A stretch of DNA of 12,695 nucleotides from Candidatus Woykebacteria bacterium RIFCSPLOWO2_01_FULL_43_14 (GCA_001816835.1 MHDB01000002.1:1-12695); one strand, 5' to 3'. Shown: positions 1-6,063, numbered from the stretch's first letter. Numbers and translations are program-made. Notes: generated from the letters alone by a model not told the origin.

Positions 1-1
1 A

Positions 2-427
2 TGGTTTGTGATAATAGTCTTTCTACTACCAGTTGCAGAGACCTTAAAATTGACCCAATTTTCATCCTTGCTTAACCAACTACTTCTTTATCTGCCAAAT
101 GTTTTAGTCTCGGTAATAATCGTAATGGTTGGCGCAGTCTTTGCCCAGTTTGCCCGAGATTTTGTTCTCGCAGCCGCTTCGGGAATGGGAGCCAGTGCAG
201 CCAGGCTTCTTTCCCAGGTAGCCAGCTGGTCAATATTAGTTTTTGTAATTTTGGCCGCACTTTCCCAGCTCGGTATTGCCCAAGATTTGGTTCGAATCCT
301 ATTTACAGGATTTATCGCCATGCTCGCGATCGCAGGAGGCTTAGCCTTCGGCCTTGGTGGACGAGAGACCGCCCAGTCTCTCTTAGAACAGATCTATAAC
401 AGTGTCAAAGAGCGACAAAGAAAGTAA
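2..427 (+). CDS. Conserved-TM-helix (MscS-associated) membrane protein, 5' end outside window
   Basis: An inner-membrane protein of the conserved TM-helix family (Pfam TM_helix type, related to small mechanosensitive-channel membrane segments). The frame is already open at the left edge and reads W-F-V before the first internal ATG at position 8, so that ATG is probably not the real start and the N-terminus is missing. Three hydrophobic segments are visible, at about residues 1-12, 25-50 and 75-110 counted from position 8. The last ends in the family signature GLAFGLGGRETAQSLLEQ, where a Gly-rich helix turns into an amphipathic one. The C-terminus is short and basic (KERQRK), and there is no MscS beta-domain after it. 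It is therefore more likely one of the short proteins with repeated TM-helix units than a full channel. Substrate and gating are unknown. The family call is by motif recognition only. Confidence 0.75.
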   Translation, partial: WFVIIVFLLPVAETLKLTQFSSLLNQLLLYLPNVLVSVIIVMVGAVFAQFARDFVLAAASGMGASAARLLSQVASWSILVFVILAALSQLGIAQDLVRILFTGFIAMLAIAGGLAFGLGGRETAQSLLEQIYNSVKERQRK

Positions 428-446
428 CGTAAACGGTTGTGGCCTT

Positions 447-483
447 AGGTTGTAGGATAAATACATGTGCTTTCCTACAACCT
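447..483 (+). repeat. 11-bp perfect inverted repeat (hairpin) before ppsA
   Basis: AGGTTGTAGGA (447-457) pairs perfectly with TCCTACAACCT (473-483) around a 15-nt loop. There is no T-tract on either side, so it is not a typical intrinsic terminator. It lies between the membrane-protein stop and the predicted ppsA promoter. It could be an mRNA 3'-end protecting stem or a protein-binding site; its role is unknown. Confidence 0.6.
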
Positions 484-512
484 GCCACTACCCACCAATA
501 CAGCTGATGATA

Positions 513-518
513 TATACT
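513..518 (+). promoter_or_regulatory. Predicted -10 element of ppsA, leaderless geometry
   Basis: TATACT lies 7 nt before the ppsA ATG at 526, which would place the transcription start at or within a base of the A of the ATG. No Shine-Dalgarno sequence is present in the preceding 20 nt. No good -35 is visible, so this is the weakest promoter of the leaderless group. Confidence 0.5.
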
Positions 519-525
519 TTTCATA

Positions 526-2805
526 ATGTCCAAACACATCTTATGGTTTCACCAAATAGACAAGCACGATGTTCACTCAGCGGGTGGAAAAGGGGCCAAC
601 TTAGGGGAGATGACCAAAGCGGGTATCCCCGTTCCTCCAGGCTTCGTTGTTAGTGCCCAAGCCTACCAATATTTTATTGATTCCAACAACCTTAGACATA
701 AGATAAAAGATTTTCTAAATAAGCTTGATCCCGAAAACACCAAAATGCTCTCGGAGGCTTCAAGCTTGATCAAGAAATTAATTGTCTCTTCAACCATGCC
801 CCAAGACCTTGTCGAGGAGATCGTAAAGAGCTACCAAAAACTAGGTTCTGGAAAAGATCTCTTGGTAGCTGTTCGCTCCTCAGCGACAGCTGAAGACCTA
901 CCTGGCGCCTCTTTTGCCGGGCAACAGTCCACTTATCTAAACATCTCAGGAACCAAAAATATTCTTAGAGCTGTGAAAGATTGCTGGGCATCTCTATTTG
1001 AGGGCAGAGCAATATATTATCGCGAGCAGAAAAAGTTTGACCATTTCCGAGTGAATATTGCTGTTCCTATCCAAAAAATGGTTCAATCGGACGTTTCTGG
1101 AGTAATGTTTACCCTAGACCCACTCACCAATGATAGGACGCGCGTTGTTGTCGAAGCTATTTACGGGTTAGGTGAACTAATTGTCCAAGGAGAAGTAACC
1201 CCAGATCACTACGAAGTTAATAAAAAAGACAACCAGATTATAACCAAGCAGAAAGCTAGACAGCTAAAACAGTTAATAAAGGTAGGAGACAAGACGAAAG
1301 AACTTCGAGTCTCTGAGGCTTATCAGATGAGGCAAAAGCTCTCTGATGATAAAATTGTCGAGCTGGCAAAGCTTGGTGAAAAAATAGAAAAACATTATTT
1401 CTTTCCCCAAGACATCGAGTGGGCCATGGAAAATGACGAATTATTTATTGTCCAGACCAGACCCATTACGACTATAAAAGAGGTCTCCAAACAATTCTCC
1501 CCTTCTTTAGTCAAACTCGATTTACCCCAACTTCTTCAGGGCGCCTCGGCCAGTCCCGGCATAATCAGTGGCCCCGTCAGAATTTTAACCTCAGCCAAGG
1601 ATATCGGAAAACTTAAGAGTGGGGAGGTTTTGGTCGCACCAATGACCAATCCTGATTTTGTGCCAGCCATGCGTAAAGCTGTAGCTATTGTCACTGATTC
1701 TGGAGGGAAGACTTCCCACGCAGCTATAGTATCCCGAGAACTCGGTATACCTTGTGTGGTGGGCACAGAAAAGGCTACTAAGGTACTCCGTAATGGTCAA
1801 GTCGTAACAGTCAACGGCTCAACCGGGGTGGTTTACAAGGGAAGTCCCAAACATCCTTTTGATAAGCGCGTCCTTGAACCAACACATGCGACTATTTCCC
1901 CTAACTTAGCCAATCTTAAAACAGCCACAAAGGTTTATGTAAACCTGGCAGAGCCTGAAAAAGTGAAGGAAGTAGCTCGCCGGAATGTCGATGGAATAGG
2001 CTTACTTCGAGCTGAATTTATGATGGCCCAAATTGGGGAACATCCTCAGAAAATGATTGCCGACAAAAGACAAAAAGAGTACATCGAGAAACTCTCCGAT
2101 GGGCTTAAAACTTTTTGCGAGGCTTTTGATCCCCGGCCTGTTGTTTATCGAGCTTCAGATTTCAAAACTAACGAGTACCGTAACCTAAAAGGTGGTAAAG
2201 AATTCGAGCAAGAGGAACCAAACCCAATGATTGGATTCCGAGGTTGCTTCAGGTATATCAAAAACCCAGAAGTATTTGAAATGGAACTTGAGGCGATCAA
2301 GAAGGTCAGAAATATCTATGGCTTCCGAAACTTATGGTTGATGATACCTTTTGTACGAACACCCAAAGAGTTGGCGCAAGTCAAACACTTAGTCAGCAGC
2401 GCTGGTTTACATCGTTCGCCTTCATTTAAATTATGGATGATGGTAGAAGTTCCCTCGAATGTGTTTATTTTAGAAAAATTCCTAGAAGTAGGAATAGACG
2501 GCTTATCTATTGGTTCAAATGACCTGACCCAGCTTATCCTGGGAGTCGATCGGGATTCCAGTCAAGTGGCTCAGGAGTTCAACGAATTGGACGACGCCGT
2601 TATGGGGGCAATTGAGCACGTTATAAAAACTGGCCATAAGCACGGAGCAAGTGTGTCTATTTGTGGTCAGGCTCCTTCAATCTATCCAAATCTCACCAAG
2701 CAGCTGGTGCAGTGGGGTATTACTTCAATATCGGTTTCACCAGACGCAATTGAGTCAACACGTGATCTAGTCGCCAAATCCGAGCAAGAACTAGTTAAGA
2801 AGTAG
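526..2805 (+). CDS. ppsA: Phosphoenolpyruvate synthase (pyruvate, water dikinase)
   Basis: Cytosolic enzyme converting pyruvate + ATP + water to PEP + AMP + phosphate, the entry step of gluconeogenesis from pyruvate. All three family domains are present in order. The N-terminal ATP-grasp-like domain is at about residues 1-320, with the VRSSATAEDLPGASFAGQQ signature from residue 116 and an IEWA..DELFIVQTRPIT end. The swivelling phosphohistidine domain is at about 340-430, with GGKTSHAAIVSRELGIP and catalytic His398. The C-terminal PEP/pyruvate TIM barrel is at about 455-750, with GLLRAEFM, RASDFKTNEYRNL, SIGSNDLTQLILGVDRD and SICGQAPS, where Cys713 is the expected catalytic cysteine. At 759 residues it is slightly shorter than the roughly 790-residue enterobacterial enzyme. 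The ATG at 526 is chosen because the canonical N-terminus (GGKGANLGEM) follows it and because of the -10 element just upstream. No terminator is seen after the stop. Confidence 0.96.
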   Translation: MSKHILWFHQIDKHDVHSAGGKGANLGEMTKAGIPVPPGFVVSAQAYQYFIDSNNLRHKIKDFLNKLDPENTKMLSEASSLIKKLIVSSTMPQDLVEEIVKSYQKLGSGKDLLVAVRSSATAEDLPGASFAGQQSTYLNISGTKNILRAVKDCWASLFEGRAIYYREQKKFDHFRVNIAVPIQKMVQSDVSGVMFTLDPLTNDRTRVVVEAIYGLGELIVQGEVTPDHYEVNKKDNQIITKQKARQLKQLIKVGDKTKELRVSEAYQMRQKLSDDKIVELAKLGEKIEKHYFFPQDIEWAMENDELFIVQTRPITTIKEVSKQFSPSLVKLDLPQLLQGASASPGIISGPVRILTSAKDIGKLKSGEVLVAPMTNPDFVPAMRKAVAIVTDSGGKTSHAAIVSRELGIPCVVGTEKATKVLRNGQVVTVNGSTGVVYKGSPKHPFDKRVLEPTHATISPNLANLKTATKVYVNLAEPEKVKEVARRNVDGIGLLRAEFMMAQIGEHPQKMIADKRQKEYIEKLSDGLKTFCEAFDPRPVVYRASDFKTNEYRNLKGGKEFEQEEPNPMIGFRGCFRYIKNPEVFEMELEAIKKVRNIYGFRNLWLMIPFVRTPKELAQVKHLVSSAGLHRSPSFKLWMMVEVPSNVFILEKFLEVGIDGLSIGSNDLTQLILGVDRDSSQVAQEFNELDDAVMGAIEHVIKTGHKHGASVSICGQAPSIYPNLTKQLVQWGITSISVSPDAIESTRDLVAKSEQELVKK

Positions 2806-2835
2806 TTGTCATTCCGATTGCTGCTCGGAGTTTGC

Positions 2836-2887
2836 CACCTGGGAGGTGTAACCTGGGAGGTTAAATACAGCTGCACCTAGGAAAAAT
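2836..2887 (+). repeat. REP-like double hairpin, left flank of transposase
   Basis: Two 13-nt hairpins follow each other with a 14-nt period. CACCT-GGG-AGGTG is at 2836-2848 and AACCT-GGG-AGGTT at 2850-2862; each has a 5-bp stem and a GGG loop. From 2850 the sequence continues TTAAATACAGCT and then ACCTAGGAA to about 2885. This segment recurs in inverted, imperfect form after the transposase gene at 3573-3606. Confidence 0.75.
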
Positions 2888-2895
2888 GGTATAAT
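2887..2895 (+). promoter_or_regulatory. Extended -10 promoter of the transposase gene, leaderless geometry
   Basis: TGGTATAAT is a perfect extended -10 (TGn plus TATAAT). It ends 7 nt before the ATG at 2903, so transcription should start at about the initiation codon. No Shine-Dalgarno sequence is present. Confidence 0.75.
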
Positions 2896-2902
2896 TTTAA
2901 GC

Positions 2903-3571
2903 ATGCCAGGTCGAATTGTCCCACTAGTCACAAAAGAAGTTTACCATGTCTTCAACCTAGGAATAGGACACAGACCAACTTTCACTTCAACCTGGGAGTA
3001 TAAAAGATTCATTCAGCTCCTAACCTTTTACAGTTTCCTATCTCCCCCTTCAAGCTTCTCGCGTTTTGAGAACCTTTCTAATGACAGGAAAGAGATTTTG
3101 GTTAATTCTAGAGGAGATAGAACGTTGGTAGATATTTTAGCTTATTGTCTTATGCCCAATCATTTCCATCTTTTAGTTAGACAAGCCGAAGATGAAGGCA
3201 TATCAACTTTTATTAGCAAACTCTTAAATAGCTATACCAGATATTTCAATGTAAAAAATGACTCCATCGGTGCCCTGTTTATAAACCAGTTTAAGGCAGT
3301 CAGGATGGAAACTGAAGAACAACTGCTGCACGTTTCTCGCTACATTCACCTTAATCCTTTCACAGGATACATAGTTAGAGATTTGGAGTCACTTAGCACT
3401 TACCCTTGGTCATCCATACAAGAATATTTGGCTGAAAACCATAAAGGAATTTGTCGGAAAGATCTAATAAACTCAAATTTCAAAACCCCAGCTTCCCACA
3501 AAAACTTTATCTTTGACCACGCTGATTACCAGAGAAATTTAGGTTTGATCAAACACTTAATACTTGAATAA
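2903..3571 (+). CDS. IS200/RAYT-like HUH (Y1) transposase
   Basis: A single-strand DNA transposase of the Y1 (HUH) superfamily, closest in layout to REP-associated tyrosine transposases (TnpA_REP). Visible motifs are the N-terminal beta-strand VYHVFNLGIGHRPTF, the metal-binding HUH motif in MPNHFHLLV (His87, His89), and the helix NSYTRYFN with the likely nucleophile Tyr111. The C-terminal family signature RYIHLNPFTGYIV...YPWSS is also present. The protein is 222 residues, the usual size for the family. The expected G-x-LFQ-x-RFKA segment reads GALFINQFKAV here, a divergent but recognisable form. The gene is intact and has a strong extended -10 promoter. The flanking inverted hairpin repeats are its likely substrates, by analogy with the family. 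Such proteins may be domesticated to copy dispersed hairpins rather than move themselves; the window alone cannot decide this. Confidence 0.88.
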   Translation: MPGRIVPLVTKEVYHVFNLGIGHRPTFTSTWEYKRFIQLLTFYSFLSPPSSFSRFENLSNDRKEILVNSRGDRTLVDILAYCLMPNHFHLLVRQAEDEGISTFISKLLNSYTRYFNVKNDSIGALFINQFKAVRMETEEQLLHVSRYIHLNPFTGYIVRDLESLSTYPWSSIQEYLAENHKGICRKDLINSNFKTPASHKNFIFDHADYQRNLGLIKHLILE

Positions 3572-3572
3572 T

Positions 3573-3606
3573 TCCTAGGTTACCTAGCTGTTTAACCTCC
3601 TAGGTT
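3573..3606 (-). repeat. REP-like hairpins, right flank of transposase (inverted copy)
   Basis: CTAGGT-T-ACCTAG (3575-3587) is followed by AACCT-CCT-AGGTT (3594-3606). Read on the - strand this block matches the left-flank repeat, AACCTnGGAGGTTAAA then CAGCT then ACCTAGGAA, with a few substitutions and gaps. It starts 2 nt after the transposase stop codon. Confidence 0.7.
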
Positions 3607-3617
3607 GTTATTCTAAA

Positions 3618-3647
3618 TTGAACGCAAGCGTTTAAATGTGCTAAAAT
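3618..3647 (+). promoter_or_regulatory. Promoter of tRNA-Lys
   Basis: A -35 TTGAAC (3618-3623) and an extended -10 TGC-TAAAAT (3639-3647) are separated by an 18-bp spacer. The predicted start near 3654 leaves about 24 nt of 5' leader before the tRNA for RNase P to remove. Confidence 0.75.
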
Positions 3648-3677
3648 ACGCTGGTATCAAGGGTTTATTCACAGAAT

Positions 3678-3752
3678 GGGTCCGTAGCTCAATGGTAGAG
3701 CAGTAGCCTTTTAAGCTACGTGTTGAGAGTTCGAGTCTCTCCGGACTCACCA
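3678..3752 (+). tRNA. tRNA-Lys (anticodon UUU)
   Basis: A full cloverleaf can be folded. The acceptor stem is GGGTCCG/CGGACTC with one G-U pair at the second position. The D arm is GCTC-AATGGTA-GAGC. The anticodon arm is GTAGC-CTTTTAA-GCTAC with TTT at 3710-3712. The variable loop is 5 nt. The T arm is GAGAG-TTCGAGT-CTCTC. The discriminator base is A, and CCA is encoded at 3750-3752. It decodes AAA/AAG lysine codons. It has its own promoter upstream. Confidence 0.97.
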
Positions 3753-3781
3753 ATAAAGAAAGGCTAAACTCAAGTTTAGCC
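3752..3781 (-). terminator. Intrinsic terminator reading leftwards towards tRNA-Lys
   Basis: On the - strand GGCTAAAC-TTGA-GTTTAGCC forms an 8-bp stem with a 4-nt loop and is followed directly by TTTCTTTATT. On the + strand the same hairpin has no T-tract after it, so the polarity favours a - strand transcript coming from the right. The T-tract ends at the tRNA 3' end. It may also help end or process the tRNA transcript. Confidence 0.6.
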
Positions 3782-3810
3782 CAGACTCAGGCCTGAGGTC
3801 TGAAAGGTAG
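3752..3810 (-). ncRNA. Candidate short RNA convergent with tRNA-Lys
   Basis: A perfect extended -10 TGGTATAAT lies on the - strand at 3817-3825 and predicts a start near 3810. About 28 nt further is the hairpin-plus-T terminator at 3752-3781. The roughly 59-nt product would contain a second hairpin (3782-3802, stems around a GGCC loop with one bulged base) and the terminator hairpin. No start codon follows the -10 at leaderless distance. The promoter lacks a clear -35, and the whole could simply be a terminator block, so this is a candidate only. Apart from this and the small reading frame to its right, nothing else is seen between 3753 and 3990. Confidence 0.3.
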
Positions 3811-3827
3811 TACCGGATTATACCACT

Positions 3828-4001
3828 TTACGAACAGTTATCCTTGAACAAAATTATATTCAAAATCCTCTTTACCAAGAAGTTTTTTAATCTTTTTTCT
3901 GCGTATTTGCGAGCAATAACAAGATATTCAGGAAACCCTAGATCTGTGTAATACCATCTACGACCTATAATTATTGTAATCCAGCCTCTTTTGTGGTACA
4001 A
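3828..4001 (-). CDS. Candidate small or remnant reading frame (57 codons), unrecognised
   Basis: An open frame on the - strand runs from a TTG at 4001 to a TAA at 3828-3830. It lies in the otherwise empty stretch between tRNA-Lys and the GC-rich membrane gene. Its predicted peptide is basic, contains GRRWYYTDLGFPEYLVIARK and ends hydrophobic. No ATG or GTG start exists in frame. The TTG is preceded 6 nt upstream by TATTAA, a poor -10, and by an in-frame stop. The leftward terminator at 3752-3781 would suit it. It could be a real small gene, the remnant of a longer gene, or chance, since a 57-codon gap between stops is not rare. No family recognised. Confidence 0.25.
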   Translation of the reverse strand: MYHKRGWITIIIGRRWYYTDLGFPEYLVIARKYAEKRLKNFLVKRILNIILFKDNCS

Positions 4002-4025
4002 TTAATGTTAATACGAACCGAGGAG
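3994..4025 (+). promoter_or_regulatory. Promoter and Shine-Dalgarno of the GC-rich membrane gene
   Basis: An extended -10 TGGTACAAT (3994-4002) predicts a start near 4009. AGGAG (4021-4025) then lies 7 nt before the GTG at 4033. This is a conventional leadered start, unlike the neighbours with a -10 directly at the start codon. The Shine-Dalgarno sequence decides the GTG start. Confidence 0.7.
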
Positions 4026-4032
4026 AGGAAAG

Positions 4033-4644
4033 GTGAGGCTAAGCGAGCACGACCTTTTTGCGGGCTTGTGGAGCCTGCATCCTGTACTCATTTTCGTCGG
4101 TAACCTCGTGCTCAGTCAAGCACGGTTTTACCTCTACGAGTGGGTCCTGTCCCAAAGGGACGCCAGCCGTCTACCTCACGGCTTGGCAGCTTTCCGGTAC
4201 GCAACCGTCACCTTGGGTGACGCGGTGTTTATCGGCCACGCGCTCTTGGTTATGCGCGAGTACTACAGCAGGGTGCTTGTGCCTGAGTCCTTCTGGACCA
4301 GCACAGCATTCTCAATCGGATGTCTGGTGATTGGGTTCGCCCTTTCACTAGCGTATTTGATCTCCAAGGACGGTTTCCCGCCCTACCCCGCCGGGTATTG
4401 GACGGATTTCGACCGGTGGACCCACTTCACGTACTTCGGTATTGTGGGTGCCATCATGGTCGGTTTTCTCCGGGCCCCTTTCTACGGTCAGGAGACAGGT
4501 CTGTGGGTGGCAACGTTCGTGCTCTTCTTGGGAGGGTACGGACTCACCATCTGGATGACCGTCACGGACCACAATCCGCTCTGGCACTATATCCAAGCGC
4601 ATGTGCCAGGCCGGCCAAGCCTACAAGACAGCAATGTTTTGTAG
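4033..4644 (+). CDS. GC-rich multi-pass membrane protein of unknown function
   Basis: I do not recognise this 203-residue protein. About five hydrophobic segments are visible, near residues 13-37, 54-74, 88-110, 128-147 and 153-176. Acidic, His and aromatic residues sit in or next to them (GDAVFIGHALL, DRWTHFTYFG, DHNPLWHYIQ), which might bind a metal, haem or quinone; that is speculation. The start is GTG with a strong Shine-Dalgarno sequence 7 nt upstream. The coding region is clearly richer in G+C (roughly 55-60 % by eye) than the flanking genes (about 40 %), with many C- or G-ending codons, suggesting a different origin. It has its own promoter and its stop codon lies inside the terminator hairpin, so it is transcribed alone. 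Two overlapping frames on the same strand lack these signals. Confidence 0.75.
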   Translation: MRLSEHDLFAGLWSLHPVLIFVGNLVLSQARFYLYEWVLSQRDASRLPHGLAAFRYATVTLGDAVFIGHALLVMREYYSRVLVPESFWTSTAFSIGCLVIGFALSLAYLISKDGFPPYPAGYWTDFDRWTHFTYFGIVGAIMVGFLRAPFYGQETGLWVATFVLFLGGYGLTIWMTVTDHNPLWHYIQAHVPGRPSLQDSNVL

Positions 4645-4662
4645 GCTTTTCTTATTTTTTTT
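4617..4662 (+). terminator. Intrinsic terminator overlapping the membrane-gene stop codon
   Basis: AAGCCTACAA (4617-4626) pairs perfectly with TTGTAGGCTT (4639-4648) around a 12-nt loop and is followed by a T-rich run to 4662. The TAG stop (4642-4644) is within the right arm, so the last codons of the gene form the terminator. Confidence 0.9.
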
Positions 4663-4676
4663 GGCTACTATAAGTT

Positions 4677-4697
4677 TATAATATTTTCTGAGAGGAG
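4677..4697 (+). promoter_or_regulatory. -10 element and Shine-Dalgarno of the 87-residue gene
   Basis: TATAAT (4677-4682) lies just after the preceding terminator. The predicted start near 4689 leaves a 5' leader of about 20 nt containing AGGAG (4693-4697), 11 nt before the ATG at 4709. The -35 region is T-rich without a good hexamer. Confidence 0.6.
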
Positions 4698-4708
4698 ACT
4701 GATAACTC

Positions 4709-4972
4709 ATGGTAGATCAATACCCTGAACACACGTTGATGACTCTTGAAGAACTGGCAAGGAGAATCAAAGGACTTATGCCTGGGCAGTGCTTTCACGC
4801 GCGGATAAGTCCTAGGACTACTTGTGGCCAAGTACGAGATGAGACACGAGTTCTTTGCTGTCTAGCCGGAGTCGGTATTTATACAATCAAGAAATCTTGT
4901 AATAACTGTGATCCAAGCAGTCAGGGCCACTTTCTTGTAGTATCCAGAGCTCAAGGCTCGACTTTTAACTAG
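4709..4972 (+). CDS. Small Cys-rich protein of unknown function (87 aa)
   Basis: No family recognised. The N-terminal half contains a predicted amphipathic helix (LMTLEELARRIKGLMPG, about residues 10-26). The second half carries six cysteines in all, two of them as a CxxC (SCNNCD, about residues 64-67) and two adjacent (LCCLAG), which could bind zinc or form disulfides. There is no signal peptide or membrane segment. A promoter, a Shine-Dalgarno sequence and a terminator frame it as a one-gene unit. The coding region contains a perfect 12-bp palindrome, AGTCCTAGGACT (4808-4819), followed by a short stem TACTTG-TGGC-CAAGTA, so an RNA element is an alternative or additional reading. Reading as a protein is favoured by the start signals. 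Confidence 0.6.
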   Translation: MVDQYPEHTLMTLEELARRIKGLMPGQCFHARISPRTTCGQVRDETRVLCCLAGVGIYTIKKSCNNCDPSSQGHFLVVSRAQGSTFN

Positions 4973-4997
4973 ACACTCATACGTGGGTGACCTTAGT

Positions 4998-5030
4998 AAG
5001 GCGCTGATATATTCAGTGCCTTTCTTGTTT
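4998..5030 (+). terminator. Intrinsic terminator after the 87-residue gene
   Basis: AAGGCGCTGA (4998-5007) and TCAGTGCCTT (5013-5022) form a 10-bp stem with one G-T pair and a 5-nt loop, followed by TTTCTTGTTT. The end of the T-tract also serves as the -35 hexamer of the next promoter. Confidence 0.9.
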
Positions 5031-5053
5031 CGTAAGCAATTTTTCATTACAAT
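5025..5053 (+). promoter_or_regulatory. Promoter of the queuosine-salvage gene, leaderless geometry
   Basis: A -35 TTGTTT (5025-5030), a 17-bp spacer and a -10 TACAAT (5048-5053) lie 6 nt before the ATG at 5060. The start site should coincide with the initiation codon; no Shine-Dalgarno sequence is seen. Confidence 0.75.
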
Positions 5054-5059
5054 GTCCTT

Positions 5060-6028
5060 ATGTTTCTCACCAGACAAGAAATTTTGGATTCCCTAAAATA
5101 TGTTGCAGATAACGCCAGTTTTGTGAAAATAGATAGCTTGGCTATTGAAAACTACGTCCACAATTTCGTCCCCACGCCCTACACTCACTGGACCAAAGCT
5201 TGCCCTTTTGGCTACAAACCCCAACCCACTTATGTTGATGAGGTCGATTTTCTTTTTCTTCTAGGCAATCAAGCATTCTGTTACTGGGGAAATCCGAAAT
5301 GGACCGTTGATTACAAAGGTGAAAATCTTGATGGTTGGTGGGCCGCAATAGCCTGTTTCCAAAGAGCGCTAGAAAATAATACTCCTATCTTGGAAGGTAA
5401 CTATCTAGCAAGTCTTACGATTGACCAGACCAGAAAACTTTTTCAAGGGACGCCTGACATTCCTCTTCTGGAAGAGCGCTATCGAATGCTCCAAAAAATT
5501 GGTCAGATTTTGGTTGAAAAATACTCTGGTCGGTTTCACAACTTTTTGGAAAAATCTGACAGATATTCTCTTAATCTTACCCAACAAATCGGGCAAGTTT
5601 TCCCAGGTTTCGACGATACACCGACCTATAAAGGTCGACAAGTTTATTTCTACAAAAAGGCCCAATTAGTCGTAAACGACATCTACAACAATACTCTATC
5701 CTATCCAACAGGAATCAAGGATATTAGTCACCTTACTGGTACAGCTGACTACAAAATACCAGCTATTATGCGTCAGATGGGAATGTTAGTTTACACTGAC
5801 GATCTCAGTGACAGAATAGATAACAAAATAGAAATCCCTGAGCACAGTGAGGAAGAAATCGAGATCCGGGCTTCCCAGCTATGGGCGGTAAAAACAATTT
5901 GTGAGATGCTTAACCAGAAATACCCTGACGTCATACCCTCAGTCATTCAGGACATGCTTTGGCTATCAACCCAAGGAAAAGGAAGTCTGAAAAAACCCTA
6001 TCACCTCACCAAAACCATTTATTATTAA
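5060..6028 (+). CDS. qng1: Queuosine 5'-phosphate N-glycosylase (queuosine salvage, Qng1/DUF2419 family)
   Basis: The protein matches the queuosine-salvage family (Q_salvage, formerly DUF2419). Its members hydrolyse the N-glycosidic bond of queuosine 5'-monophosphate to free queuine for reuse in tRNA by Tgt. Characteristic segments appear in order: DEVDFLFLLGNQAFCYWG, then a WWAAIACFQRALENNTPIL helix, then LTIDQTRKLFQG...IPLLEERYRML, then YFYKKAQLVVNDIY. Next comes LTGTADYKIPAIMRQMG, whose Asp230 lies in the ADYRVPQ-like motif that holds the expected catalytic Asp. The family's SEEEIEIRASQLWAVKTICE segment closes it. The length of 322 residues fits the family (about 320-340). No signal peptide or membrane segment is seen, so it should be cytosolic. 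It stands alone behind a terminator with its own promoter. The next gene, 35 nt downstream, is also of a glycosidic-bond-cleaving type. Confidence 0.88.
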   Translation: MFLTRQEILDSLKYVADNASFVKIDSLAIENYVHNFVPTPYTHWTKACPFGYKPQPTYVDEVDFLFLLGNQAFCYWGNPKWTVDYKGENLDGWWAAIACFQRALENNTPILEGNYLASLTIDQTRKLFQGTPDIPLLEERYRMLQKIGQILVEKYSGRFHNFLEKSDRYSLNLTQQIGQVFPGFDDTPTYKGRQVYFYKKAQLVVNDIYNNTLSYPTGIKDISHLTGTADYKIPAIMRQMGMLVYTDDLSDRIDNKIEIPEHSEEEIEIRASQLWAVKTICEMLNQKYPDVIPSVIQDMLWLSTQGKGSLKKPYHLTKTIYY

Positions 6029-6048
6029 CTGGAAAAAGAAAAAAGAAA

Positions 6049-6057
6049 TGATAAGAT
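6049..6057 (+). promoter_or_regulatory. Extended -10 promoter of the deoxyribosyltransferase-like gene, leaderless geometry
   Basis: TGATAAGAT is an extended -10 ending 6 nt before the ATG at 6064, with no Shine-Dalgarno sequence. The 13-nt stretch ATTAACCTATGAA across this start (6056-6068) is repeated exactly at the start of the coiled-coil gene (8153-8165). Confidence 0.6.
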
Positions 6058-6063
6058 TAACCT

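Larger units (their letters stand above)
2836..3606 (+). mobile_element. RAYT/REP-type element: Y1 transposase gene between inverted hairpin repeats
   Basis: The transposase gene is bracketed by inverted copies of one motif. The left copy reads AACCTGGGAGGTTAAA, then CAGCT, then ACCTAGGAA. The reverse complement of the right copy reads AACCTAGGAGGTTAAA, then CAGCT, then ACCTAGGAA. Inverted hairpin repeats around a single-domain HUH transposase are what is known for REP-associated tyrosine transposases. Outer boundaries are estimated from the hairpins. No target-site duplication was looked for, because HUH elements do not make one. Confidence 0.6.

Noticed and set aside
2988..3003. AACCTGGGAG inside the transposase gene resembling its flanking repeat
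   Set aside because: It shares 10 nt with the repeat but lacks the second stem arm and lies in coding sequence.
4058..4673. Two other + strand frames (4058-4330 and 4320-4673) over the GC-rich gene
   Set aside because: They have no ribosome binding site. The 4033 frame has a Shine-Dalgarno start, membrane-protein composition and a terminator at its stop.
4709..5030. tmRNA, RNase P RNA or SRP RNA between the -10 at 4677 and the terminator
   Set aside because: None of the conserved core sequences of these RNAs is present; the Shine-Dalgarno-led frame is the better reading.
4862..5077. A - strand frame of 71 codons across the end of the 87-residue gene
   Set aside because: It runs through the + strand terminator hairpin and into the qng1 start, with no promoter or ribosome binding site of its own.
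5405..5669. Overlapping frames on both strands inside qng1
   Set aside because: Both lie entirely within the well-supported queuosine-salvage gene and have no initiation signals; they are shadow frames.
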